This document shows positions 54,052 through 61,134 of a DNA stretch of 61,134 nucleotides, one piece after another. How positions within the stretch are numbered: position 1 is the first letter of the stretch; every line of letters starts with the position of its first letter. Position numbers and translations under genes: made by a program. The notes beneath the pieces are model-generated. The model saw only the letters and a program-made list of their open reading frames with translations. It made no database searches and was not told the origin of the DNA. The DNA comes from Oryzomonas sagensis (lineage in GTDB: Bacteria > Desulfobacterota > Desulfuromonadia > Geobacterales > Pseudopelobacteraceae): positions 1,640,502 through 1,701,635 of the forward strand of contig NZ_VZRA01000001.1 of the NCBI RefSeq assembly GCF_008802355.1, given 5' to 3'.

Positions 54052-54992
54052 GCCAAAGGAAGCGCTATGGCGGCGATGAGTGCCCGTAGCAATTCTCCCC
54101 TGTCGACGGTTTCCTGATCGGGCCGCATGACCAGGCGGTGAGCGCAGACCGGGACTGCAATCCCCTTGACGTCGTCCGGCGCCACGTAATCGCGCCCCTC
54201 CAGAAAAGCTGCCGCACGGGCAGCCTGGGCAAGGCTGATGGCGGCCCGGGTGGAGAGGCCGGTCTGGATCATGCCGTGGCTGCGGGTGGCCGCCACCAGG
54301 GCGTAGATATAGCCGACCACCTTGTCCGAGAGGTAGATGCCGGTTTCGACGCACCGGCGCGCGGCCAGGATGTCGGCAGTCGAGGCGACCGGCGTCATGC
54401 CGCCGATCCGCTCGCGGATGCCGCCTCCGGCGATGATGCCCTTTTCCAGGTGTTCCGGGGGGTAGCCGATGCCGGTGCAGATCAGGAAACGGTCGAGTTG
54501 GGATTCGGGCAAGGGGAACGTGCCGCTCTGGTCGGAGGGGTTCTGGGTGGCGAACACCATGAAGGGGTCGGGCAGGTGGTGTGTCGTTCCCTCTACCGTC
54601 ACCCGCCGTTCTTCCATGGCCTCCAGCATGGCGCTCTGGGTGCGCGGCATGGCACGGTTGATCTCGTCGAGGAGGACGATGTTGTTGAAGATCGGCCCCG
54701 GCAGGAAGGCGAAATGCCCTTCTTCCCGGTTGAATACCGACAGGCCGGTGATGTCCGAAGGGAGCAGGTCGCTGGTGCACTGCACCCTGCCGAAGGAGAG
54801 GCCGCTAATACCGGCCAGGGCCAGGGCGATGGTCGTCTTGCCCAGGCCGGGCAGGTCCTCGATCAGGATATGCCCGCCGGTCAGGAGGGCGACCATGGAA
54901 AGGCGCAACACCTCTTCCTTGCCGTGGAGATAATCACGGCTCAAGGTGTCGAGCATGGTTGTCATGGTACGGTTATGGTCGGGTAGCGCCAC
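54048..54992 (-). CDS. MoxR-family AAA+ ATPase
   Basis: A 314-residue MoxR ATPase: Walker A LLTGGHILIEDLPGLGKT, Walker B IVLLDEINRA, sensor 1 FMVFATQNPSDQSGTF, and the C-terminal ...APDDVKGIAVPVCAHRL. These ATPases act as chaperones for partner proteins, here DUF58 and the transglutaminase. GTG 54992 behind AAAGGAC is preferred; ATG 54965 is the alternative. The open frame runs to 55214 without ribosome sites. Confidence 0.92.
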   Translation of the reverse strand: MALPDHNRTMTTMLDTLSRDYLHGKEEVLRLSMVALLTGGHILIEDLPGLGKTTIALALAGISGLSFGRVQCTSDLLPSDITGLSVFNREEGHFAFLPGPIFNNIVLLDEINRAMPRTQSAMLEAMEERRVTVEGTTHHLPDPFMVFATQNPSDQSGTFPLPESQLDRFLICTGIGYPPEHLEKGIIAGGGIRERIGGMTPVASTADILAARRCVETGIYLSDKVVGYIYALVAATRSHGMIQTGLSTRAAISLAQAARAAAFLEGRDYVAPDDVKGIAVPVCAHRLVMRPDQETVDRGELLRALIAAIALPLA

Positions 54993-55151
54993 GTTCTGTC
55001 CTTTTATGAATGCTGCCGGGGAAGGATGGAGCAAGAGGTAGCTTTTGCTGATAGACAGTTTACCACAGGTGCGCGTAAAAGTGCATTCGGATAGCCGTGT
55101 GATGTGGAATGTTCGTATCCACGGTGGGGGAGGGCAGGCACACGGTCTACC

Positions 55152-55198
55152 CTGCAAACACGAAACGGGAGATGGCGTCTCCCGTTTCGTGTTTGCAG
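55152..55198 (-). terminator. Hairpin with 21-bp perfect stem, terminator of the heme chemoreceptor
   Basis: Arms 55152-55172 and 55178-55198 pair perfectly around a 5-base loop. The inner part reads GGGAGA/TCTCCC followed, on the minus strand, by T-rich GTTTCGTGTTT, like an intrinsic terminator. It is 60 bases past the chemoreceptor stop. Confidence 0.7.
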
Positions 55199-55257
55199 CC
55201 ATATTCCCTAACAACCGGACGGTGGGGGTGATGACCCGACCGACCGCTGCTTTCCTG

Positions 55258-56838
55258 CTACGAAAGCTTGAACTGTCCCACGAGCCGTTTCAGGTCGTGG
55301 GCAAGATCCGCCAGTTGGTTGGCTGCGGCGGCTGATTGCTGCGCCCCGTCCGCCGCCCCCTGGACGACGTTGGTGACCCGCTGGATATTGCAGCTGATCT
55401 CACTGGTGGTTGCCGTCTGCTGCTCGGCGGCGGTAGCGATCTGGTTGACCTGAGTCACGACGGCGCGGATCTGTTCGATGATTTCAAAGATCGCCTCTCC
55501 CGAACTGGCGGCCTCTTCGGTTCCGGCCTCCACTTCTTTAACGCCTTCTTCCATGGTGGCGACCGCACTCTTGGTCTCGCTTTGAATCGCCTTGATCATT
55601 TTGCCGATCTCGTGGGTGGCCTTGGTGGTCCGCTCCGCCAGGGCGCGGACCTCATCGGCGACAACGGCGAAACCGCGTCCCTGTTCCCCGGCCCGGGCCG
55701 CTTCGATGGCGGCGTTCAGCGCCAGGAGGTTGGTTTGGTCGGCGATGTCCTCGATGGTGCCGACGATCTCCCCAATCTGGTCCGATCTGCTGCCCAACGA
55801 TTCGATGGTCGTCGCCGATTCCCGCACCTTGTCGGCGATGCGGGCCATGACATCAATGGTTCTTGACACCACTTCGGCCCCGGCGGTAGCGGAATCGTTC
55901 GCCCTGTCGGATTCCTCCGCCGCTGCGGTGCAGTTCGTGGCGATATTGCTCGAAGTTGCCGCCATTTCCTCGCTGGCGGTGGCCACCGTGTCCGTCTGGC
56001 TGACCGCATCGTCGATGCCCGCGGTCATTGTCTGGGAGGTGGTGAGCAACTGGTCCGCGGAGGTCGACAGCGCCGCTGCGTTCTGGGCGATCTGGGTCAT
56101 GATGTCGTGGATCTTGGAAATGAGTCTGTTGATCCCAACGGCAAGATGGCCGATCTCATCGTCGGACGACACCTGGATGACCGTGGTCAGGTCGCCGGCG
56201 CCGCTGGACAACTCGTCGACCTTTTGGGAAAATGCCAGGATATGTTTGATGATTGCCGCTCTCAGGAAGAGGAAGATCGTTCCGAGCAGGACGAAAAAGA
56301 ACAGAACGCTGGTCAGGAAAAGGGTTATGGACGTCTCTTTGGCGCTGTCGTATCCCTCCTGGATGGAGGTTTTCAGGAGCATTCCCCCCAGAAATTTGGG
56401 GGCGGCGTCATGGCACTGTTTGCAGCGTTGCTCGTTCTCGAAGGGGATGGCGAGGTTGAGCGCTTTTACGCCGTTTTCTTCGGTTTTGAACTCGATGGTT
56501 TTGCCGAGTTCAAGCGCTTTTGCAATGGCGGGCTGCACCGCACCGTCTTTGGTTTCAGACTCCTTGGCGTGCTCGTCGTAGATCTTGAGGTCGAGAAACA
56601 GCTTCTTCTCTTTATTTTCACGGATGTACTTGTTGACCTCTTTCGAGTCGCCCTTCATCATGTAGTCGTCGATGTCTCTAATGAATATCGCCGCCAGGTT
56701 CCGCGTATTCTTCAACTGCAACTTCATGGTCGAGTTGGTTTGCTGCCAGATCGAAATCGCCATCATGGCTGCCAAGCCGCAGCCGAGTGAAATCCCAAGG
56801 ATTGCCAATACCTTGAAAGCCAGTTTTTTTCTGAGCAT
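55258..56838 (-). CDS. Methyl-accepting chemotaxis protein with c-type heme motif
   Basis: A 526-residue chemoreceptor. Helix 1 (about 8-31) and helix 2 (about 171-193) flank a periplasmic domain with the heme c motif CKQCH (139-143) in [23 protein letters not shown] and the signalling hairpin tip [20 protein letters not shown] follow. Heme-bearing sensor domains on Geobacter chemoreceptors (such as GSU0582 and GSU0935) are known and may sense redox or gas. ATG 56838 is the only start; the Shine-Dalgarno is GGGG. A perfect palindrome lies upstream at 56918-56931. Confidence 0.93.
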   Translation of the reverse strand: MLRKKLAFKVLAILGISLGCGLAAMMAISIWQQTNSTMKLQLKNTRNLAAIFIRDIDDYMMKGDSKEVNKYIRENKEKKLFLDLKIYDEHAKESETKDGAVQPAIAKALELGKTIEFKTEENGVKALNLAIPFENEQRCKQCHDAAPKFLGGMLLKTSIQEGYDSAKETSITLFLTSVLFFFVLLGTIFLFLRAAIIKHILAFSQKVDELSSGAGDLTTVIQVSSDDEIGHLAVGINRLISKIHDIMTQIAQNAAALSTSADQLLTTSQTMTAGIDDAVSQTDTVATASEEMAATSSNIATNCTAAAEESDRANDSATAGAEVVSRTIDVMARIADKVRESATTIESLGSRSDQIGEIVGTIEDIADQTNLLALNAAIEAARAGEQGRGFAVVADEVRALAERTTKATHEIGKMIKAIQSETKSAVATMEEGVKEVEAGTEEAASSGEAIFEIIEQIRAVVTQVNQIATAAEQQTATTSEISCNIQRVTNVVQGAADGAQQSAAAANQLADLAHDLKRLVGQFKLS

Positions 56839-56917
56839 TCCCTTACCCCTCTAACCGATATGTGTGCCGAAGGTGGAAACTATAGCTGATGGCCGTTCGG
56901 TAAGTCAAATGATGATA

Positions 56918-56931
56918 AAGTGTATACACTT
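56918..56931. promoter_or_regulatory. Perfect palindrome AAGTGTATACACTT
   Basis: A 14-base perfect palindrome 80 bases upstream of the heme chemoreceptor. On the minus strand TTGCCA lies 17 bases before TGTATA within the palindrome, so it may overlap the -10 of the promoter. The same core occurs downstream of the gltA promoter (14733-14746). Confidence 0.5.
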
Positions 56932-56975
56932 ATAATCGGTTGGAATGGCAAGTTTATTATAATTTAATGAGTTTG

Positions 56976-57446
56976 TCAGAACTTGATGTGCACGCCGATG
57001 CCCAGTGATTGGGGAGGCGTGCTTCTGTCGCTCGTGGGGGGATCATTGGTGAAGTGCAGATATTTGTAGTCAATGACGAGCGACGAATTGCCGCTCAGGT
57101 TGAAACTGACGCCGGCCTGGCCTGCCACGCCTGTTTTCAGTTTTGTGGGAGCGTCCGTGGCGGTTGCATCCTGGGGGAGGGCATAGGCCACGCCGGTTCC
57201 GATGTACGGGGTGACATTTTTCAGCAAACTGAAGCCGTATTTGGCGGTCAGCAGACCGGGGCTCTTGCCGGTCGTATCGGTGGCAACAGGCCGCAAGATG
57301 CCGTATCCCAACGAAAAACCGTCCTTCTCTTCGCCGGCGCAGCAAACGGCAGCTTTCACGATGGCAACACAGGCTAGGGTTGCCACCGCCAGGAACTTCT
57401 TTTGAAGCTTTACGCCTCGTATGTGGTTACCTGTTGTAATGTCCAT
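56976..57446 (-). CDS. Small outer membrane beta-barrel protein (OmpW-like)
   Basis: A 156-residue exported protein: MDITTGNHIRGVKLQKKFLA begins a long signal region and cleavage is likely after VCCAG. The mature part has GFSLGYGILRP, LKNVTPYIGTGVAYAL, SSLVIDYKYLHF and a C-terminal GIGVHIKF ending in Phe, as in OmpW-like eight-strand barrels. ATG 57446 overlaps the end of the upstream small membrane protein by 20 bases; the Shine-Dalgarno is weak. Confidence 0.7.
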   Translation of the reverse strand: MDITTGNHIRGVKLQKKFLAVATLACVAIVKAAVCCAGEEKDGFSLGYGILRPVATDTTGKSPGLLTAKYGFSLLKNVTPYIGTGVAYALPQDATATDAPTKLKTGVAGQAGVSFNLSGNSSLVIDYKYLHFTNDPPTSDRSTPPQSLGIGVHIKF

Positions 57447-57651
57447 TCTGGATTCTTTTGCTGAATGTTTTGAATGACCCTTTATGGGTGCCCGTCTCCG
57501 GCGCATGCATGGGATGTGACCAGATATAGGTGGATATTCTCCGTTCAATTGGCGATAAAAGCAACGCCAATATGTACACTCCCACAAACGCAGCGATGAA
57601 TAATCCGAGCATCATGCCGGTCGCATAGATGAAGCTGAAGAAGACTGTCAT
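57427..57651 (-). CDS. Small membrane protein (74 aa)
   Basis: A 74-residue protein with one long membrane stretch (MTVFFSFIYATGMMLGLFIA and following AAFVGVYILALLL) and a basic tail. GGAAAGG lies before ATG 57651 at a good distance. Its end overlaps the start of the outer membrane protein gene, so the two are translated together. No family recognised. The frame is open to 57798 but has no ribosome site there. Confidence 0.55.
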   Translation of the reverse strand: MTVFFSFIYATGMMLGLFIAAFVGVYILALLLSPIERRISTYIWSHPMHAPETGTHKGSFKTFSKRIQNGHYNR

Positions 57652-57861
57652 ACCCGCCATCCTTTCCGGGCGGTCCGGTTTGCCCTCTGACCCCATTATA
57701 CGCCTGTTTCCGGCGATCGGCAGCGGTGATTTTTCGCAACGGCGTACCACCATCGGCAATGGCGTGGAGGCGGAATGCTGTGATCGGGTTATTGACATTG
57801 AGGATAAAGGTGGTATCTTTTATCCTTAACGGGGCCGCAGCAAACTACCGGGAGGCTAAAA

Positions 57862-58032
57862 ATGCAGAGACCGGAACGTCATGATAGCAGCCGAGATCGA
57901 GACCATGGAGCGTTGCAGAAGGTGATGGCGATGGATGCCATTGTGCCCACCGGAGCCATGGGCGTGTTCACGCTTGGCGTCATACTCTTTGCCGGCCTCG
58001 TGGCCAGGATGTGGTGGGTTGCCCACAGTTGA
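57862..58032 (+). CDS. Small membrane protein (56 aa)
   Basis: A 56-residue ORF behind a good Shine-Dalgarno (GGGAGG, ten bases before ATG 57862). A polar N-terminus is followed by a single helix (GAMGVFTLGVILFAGLVARM) and ends WWVAHS. No family recognised. Divergent from the small membrane protein and barrel pair; the terminator at 58136-58172 closes it. Confidence 0.55.
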   Translation: MQRPERHDSSRDRDHGALQKVMAMDAIVPTGAMGVFTLGVILFAGLVARMWWVAHS

Positions 58033-58135
58033 GCAAACTCTCTCCGTCCGCCTTTTGCCGCTCGCAACGTAGAGGCTTGCGCTGATGGGGGTAGATTCAT
58101 AATCCGTTCACGATGGAAATTGCCCATAAGGCACC

Positions 58136-58172
58136 CCGTAGCTATCCCTCCGTGCTACGGGGATTTTTTTGT
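58136..58172 (+). terminator. Intrinsic terminator
   Basis: CCCCGTAGC (58136-58144) and GCTACGGGG (58156-58164) pair perfectly; A and seven T follow. It ends the 56-residue protein gene. Confidence 0.9.
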
Positions 58173-58298
58173 CAAAATCAATAATTGGTGTCGCGCCCCA
58201 ATGAACCGGTGGAACAACCCTGGCCCCCTCAAGCGCGTGCGGCCGCCACCGGTTGGGGGGGGGCGGCGCTGCCATGCCGATGCCCGCCCCGTGGGTAA

Positions 58299-58811
58299 TC
58301 AGACGACCTCGCACACCTCGATGAGCCCCAGGTAGCGCATGCGTCGTGGTCCGGGCCGGTTGTCGTTCGCCGAGACAAGGGCGAATTCCCCCTCGTTTTC
58401 GTCCAACGGCTGCCCCTCCCTTTCGAATGCCACGATGGCCTTTTCGCCGACGACGGTATTAATGATCTCCTGCCAACTGAAGAGCGCCATATAACCGTCG
58501 TTGGCAGTGAGTTTCAGGTACAGCCTGTTCGGTGCATGATGCTCCGTTATGATTACGGACGCCTGTTCCAGGATATCCCGCAGCAATACCCCGCGATAGC
58601 TCTTGATGGCCCCCTTCTCCGTGCCGCTGCCGCAGATAATGGGCAGCGCCCCGATCTCCAGGGATGCCATCTTCCGGAGATCGGCAACGGTCAAGCAAAG
58701 AGGCCTCTCCACACGTCCTGTCACCCTCAGTTCATGGGACATGTATTCCGGGCCGTATTTATGCTTTCCATGGGGTTTGGTCTCCGGTCGTATGTTTTCG
58801 GTGCGGTTCAT
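58299..58811 (-). CDS. Molybdopterin-binding oxidoreductase domain protein
   Basis: A 170-residue protein matching the small form of the sulfite-oxidase-type molybdopterin domain: ELRVTGRVERPLCLTVADLR, PIICGSGTEKGAIKSYRGVLLRDIL with Cys60 in the place of the molybdenum ligand, and YMALFSWQEI. There is no signal peptide. It lacks the dimer domain of full enzymes. Function unknown. ATG 58811 overlaps no gene; the acid phosphatase is 165 bases upstream. Confidence 0.75.
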   Translation of the reverse strand: MNRTENIRPETKPHGKHKYGPEYMSHELRVTGRVERPLCLTVADLRKMASLEIGALPIICGSGTEKGAIKSYRGVLLRDILEQASVIITEHHAPNRLYLKLTANDGYMALFSWQEIINTVVGEKAIVAFEREGQPLDENEGEFALVSANDNRPGPRRMRYLGLIEVCEVV

Positions 58812-58976
58812 TTATGCGTCCTCTTTTGATATGGATTTTCTTATGACCTGTTTCGCGTTCCCGGTAATCCTGCGCTTTTCGTTTCAGACAGCCAAGGGCT
58901 CCCGAATGCCCGTACCCCGTGGTTACGGTTTCCCAATCATCCCCATCCCGGTTGTGTCTATAATGGTTCGGGGCAC

Positions 58977-59807
58977 CTAGTTGCCGCTGGGCTGAGGCGC
59001 AGCAGCCGGGGGCAGGGCCAGCGCCTCGGCCTCGGTCCGGCAATCGCGGACAGGTAACAGCCCCTTGGCCCGCGCCGCGGCAAGTTCGGTCCGCGCTGCC
59101 TCGACATCCGCCCGGAAGGCGGGATCGGCGTGCAGCCGGGCCACCACCGCTGCGGCAACGGTACGTCCTTCGTTCACGTCGCTCTGCCAGTGCACGTTGC
59201 ACACGATCCGGCTCTGGCCATAGGCCCTGCCCCGAACCAGGATCGCATCGGCCTGTTCCGGCGCGATCTCGCTCAGGATGAGCGCCCAGGTCCACCCGGC
59301 CGTGGTGTGCCCCGAGGGGTAGGAGCCGCTTGTGCGCAACCGCTGTTCATAGTCCGGGGTACAGATCCGCTCCCCGTTCACCATGAAGGGGCGGGGGCGC
59401 TTATAGGTATCCTTCGGCCGGGAGACGGCGTTACCCGCGTCGGCCAGGGTACGGCGCAGCAGGCGGAAGAGGCGAGGGGTATCCTGCTCGGTGATGCGGG
59501 CGTTCAGGGCACAGGAAAAACTTTCGGCCGCAGCCGGAAAGGAAAGGTCGGCATCCTGGATGGCCAGCGCCCATCGGGCCGAATCCCGCAGGGGGAAGCT
59601 GGCGTGGCTGGTTTCCTGATCGAGCGCAAACGCGGTCGAACCGGTGGCAGGTGGCGGGGGGAGCAGCGCTATCATGTCGGGCAACTGCTTGGACGGCAGG
59701 TAGCCCTGAGTCCTCCCTTGGGCGGTTGGGGCCGTGTCGTACTTTTCCACTGTCGCACAACCGGCCATGAGCGCCAGGCACAGCAGCATTGGTGCCATGT
59801 TTCCCAT
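58977..59807 (-). CDS. Class A nonspecific acid phosphatase (PAP2 fold) lipoprotein
   Basis: A 276-residue phosphatase. Signal MGNMAPMLLCLALMAGCA has a lipobox Cys. The three PAP2 motifs are present: KDTYKRPRPF, GSYPSGHTTAGW and GQSRIVCNVHWQSDV. This is the PhoN-like class A arrangement. It removes phosphate from organic esters at the cell surface. A GAGGAGAGGG lies upstream of ATG 59807; the ATG 24 bases earlier is less likely. Confidence 0.92.
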   Translation of the reverse strand: MGNMAPMLLCLALMAGCATVEKYDTAPTAQGRTQGYLPSKQLPDMIALLPPPPATGSTAFALDQETSHASFPLRDSARWALAIQDADLSFPAAAESFSCALNARITEQDTPRLFRLLRRTLADAGNAVSRPKDTYKRPRPFMVNGERICTPDYEQRLRTSGSYPSGHTTAGWTWALILSEIAPEQADAILVRGRAYGQSRIVCNVHWQSDVNEGRTVAAAVVARLHADPAFRADVEAARTELAAARAKGLLPVRDCRTEAEALALPPAAAPQPSGN

Positions 59808-59932
59808 ACGTCTTCCCTCTCCTCTTATCACGTTATGATGGCGCCTTCGCTTCAGGTCGGGCGGCCGGCATCGGAACGAACAGAATGATTGCGGCGGGTG
59901 TGCAGCATAATTACCGGCACTCTACGATGCTT

Positions 59933-60508
59933 TCAAACGTGCAGATCCTTTGTTTCCGCAAGCTTTCGTATCAAGCGCATGATAACGGGTTTCAGCACAT
60001 TTCCTGACGTGAATGTTTTGCTGCGGGCATGGTACAGGGGGAGCAAGGGGTTCAAAACTTCCCGTTTCATAAACTCCATCAAGTCACGGGCCTGTTGCTT
60101 GGCCCTCTCTCGGATAGTTACGTTCCGGGCGATGCACATGACCCCCACGATTTCGCCACTCGGCAGAATCCAGGGGAATTTGGTGACGGAAACCTTTACT
60201 ATTTCGCCATTTTTGTGGGTTATGGTTTCGCGTTGGTCTTCAATCGGCTTGCGATGTTTCATCACCCAAAGGTCATCCTGAAGAGCCTTTTCAGCCTGTT
60301 CTCGGGGTAAAAGGTCAAAATCGGTGTAGCCTCGGATGGTGTCCATGTTGAGACCATAGTGGCGGGCCTTGGTTGCGCTGGCGCAGATTATTTTCCCACC
60401 CGTGAACTCGCCCCGTTCATTGGCAAAATATTCTTTGATTACGATGGAATCACTCGTATGCTGCATGAAAGCATTGAATATCAATACTTCCTGCATCGAT
60501 CTTCCCAT
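59933..60508 (-). CDS. PAS-domain protein without output domain
   Basis: A 191-residue protein with one PAS domain (FNAFMQHTSDSIVIKEYFAN, ITHKNGEIVKVSVTKFPWI) and a C-terminal helical tail. No kinase, GGDEF or HTH domain follows. It might act by binding other signalling proteins. AAAGGA precedes ATG 60508. Confidence 0.75.
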   Translation of the reverse strand: MGRSMQEVLIFNAFMQHTSDSIVIKEYFANERGEFTGGKIICASATKARHYGLNMDTIRGYTDFDLLPREQAEKALQDDLWVMKHRKPIEDQRETITHKNGEIVKVSVTKFPWILPSGEIVGVMCIARNVTIRERAKQQARDLMEFMKREVLNPLLPLYHARSKTFTSGNVLKPVIMRLIRKLAETKDLHV

Positions 60509-61007
60509 GGATGTTTCCTTTCATGCGACGATACCCATAAATGGGGAATTCACTGGGAGAGTTCCCGATTATACGATTGTACGGTTCACAATTACAACAT
60601 GTTGTGCCGTTTTATCAACTTCAAAGTTGAGCTCGAAGTGCTTTCGACTGGCGGGCGCACCCATGGAGTGCGTATAGCAGAACAGGTTGAGAACTCATGC
60701 GCTTTCAGTCTGTTCTGCCGAACTTGAAACAAGAAATCTTTTTGCTGTTTGTGCCGTTACACTTGGTGGGTAATGTGTTGTGGCAAGATATGGCTCTTGG
60801 GGTGAAGGTCGCAGCTATAAAAACCGGTGCCGCCGATCAAGCCGGCCGCATCACGCGGTCTTTGGTGCATGATGATATGGTCATGGTGCGATCTCCCGTA
60901 GAAAACGAAACGAGGCCGAGGGAATGGTTCCCCCGGCCTCCAGCTGTCTCGTCAGCGCGGCATACGATATTTTGTTGTTGGTCTGCGGAAGTGGGGACGT
61001 TGGCTTG
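60509..61007. other. Intergenic stretch without gene
   Basis: About 500 bases with no supportable gene. It has the inverted repeat GCAGAACAG (60677-60685) / CTGTTCTGC (60710-60718), and the minus-strand terminator at 60893-60940. ORFs in it lack ribosome sites and family resemblance. Confidence 0.5.
60893..60940 (-). terminator. Terminator of the YezD-like gene
   Basis: GAGGCCGAGGGAA (60912-60924) and TTCCCCCGGCCTC (60928-60940) pair with one mismatch. On the minus strand the stem is followed by GTTTCGTTTTC. Confidence 0.6.
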
Positions 61008-61134
61008 TTAAATCCCGCCGCCGTCCACATACCCGACCTTGTTGAGCCGGATCTTCTCGCTCTTGTCCACCTGGATCACCCGGCCGTCCTGCACCACCAG
61101 GGTCACCGTGCCGAAACGGATCGAGCTCAGCGCC
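61008..61134 (-). CDS. YezD-like small protein (DUF2292), 5' end outside window
   Basis: The last 41 residues of a small protein, ALSSIRFGTVTLVVQDGRVI, then QVDKSEKIRL and NKVGYVDGGGI. This is the pattern of the YezD/DUF2292 family of short proteins of unknown function, often near sulfur-assimilation genes. Its start lies beyond 61134. Confidence 0.75.
   Translation of the reverse strand, partial: ALSSIRFGTVTLVVQDGRVIQVDKSEKIRLNKVGYVDGGGI

Noticed and set aside
57879-58127. 82-residue minus-strand ORF
   Set aside because: Antisense to the 56-residue membrane protein, which has a proper Shine-Dalgarno and terminator.
60697-61011. 104-residue ORF near the window end
   Set aside because: It crosses the terminator of the YezD-like gene and has no ribosome site or recognisable domain.
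1-61134. CRISPR arrays, tRNA or rRNA genes, prophage
   Set aside because: No regularly spaced repeats, no cloverleaf or rRNA sequence recognised by eye, and no phage structural or integrase gene. A tRNA scan was not possible.

Overview
The window comes from a bacterium of the Geobacterales (Desulfuromonadia). The evidence is a eukaryotic-type citrate synthase, an archaeal-type glutamate synthase split over five genes, a desulfoferrodoxin, a chemoreceptor with a c-type heme motif, many sigma-54 response regulators, and high GC outside one AT-rich island. I cannot name the species. No rRNA, tRNA, CRISPR array or integrase was seen.

Layout. 1-2.5 kb: biotin genes bioB and bioD behind a possible BirA operator. 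2.5-7.9 kb (minus): a five-gene glutamate synthase operon with a good sigma-54 promoter and a palindromic repeat inside it. 8-13 kb: an orphan sensor kinase, an acyl-CoA synthetase, a 56-residue membrane protein and an OmpW-like porin. 13.4-17.3 kb: M24 peptidase, citrate synthase, desulfoferrodoxin and a cysteine-cluster protein. 17.4-23.1 kb: a paired chromate transporter, lptF-lptG, a secreted IPT protein and purT.

23.1-27.1 kb is an AT-richer accessory island between purT and an RND transporter. It holds an Mrr-N-like winged-helix protein, a small lipoprotein beside an attC-like hairpin, a Phd/VapC toxin-antitoxin pair, a CcdA/CcdB pair, and a 446-residue protein that joins an HNH nuclease to an ABC-type ATPase fold whose Walker A and Walker B motifs both look destroyed. 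That protein is the best candidate here for an undescribed defence-type function.

27.1-35 kb: HpnN-like RND transporter, DUF2917 protein, GlxA-type regulator opposite a LysE exporter, a small basic protein, slipin-NfeD and a conserved hypothetical. 35.2-48.7 kb is a signalling block: a kinase/NtrC-type regulator pair interrupted by a terminal-inverted-repeat element, a second kinase/NtrC-type pair, a chemoreceptor with its own sigma-54 promoter and likely upstream activator site, a STAS-like protein, a broken cheW, a PAS kinase, and a GGDEF-EAL protein whose EAL half has lost catalytic residues. 48.7-55 kb (minus): Ppx/GppA-CHAD, then MoxR-DUF58-transglutaminase, with DUF58 apparently starting at CTG. 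55.2-61.1 kb: heme chemoreceptor, small membrane and outer-membrane proteins, a molybdopterin-domain protein, class A acid phosphatase, a PAS-only protein, and the end of a YezD-like gene.

All functions are inferred from motifs read by eye; no database search was run.
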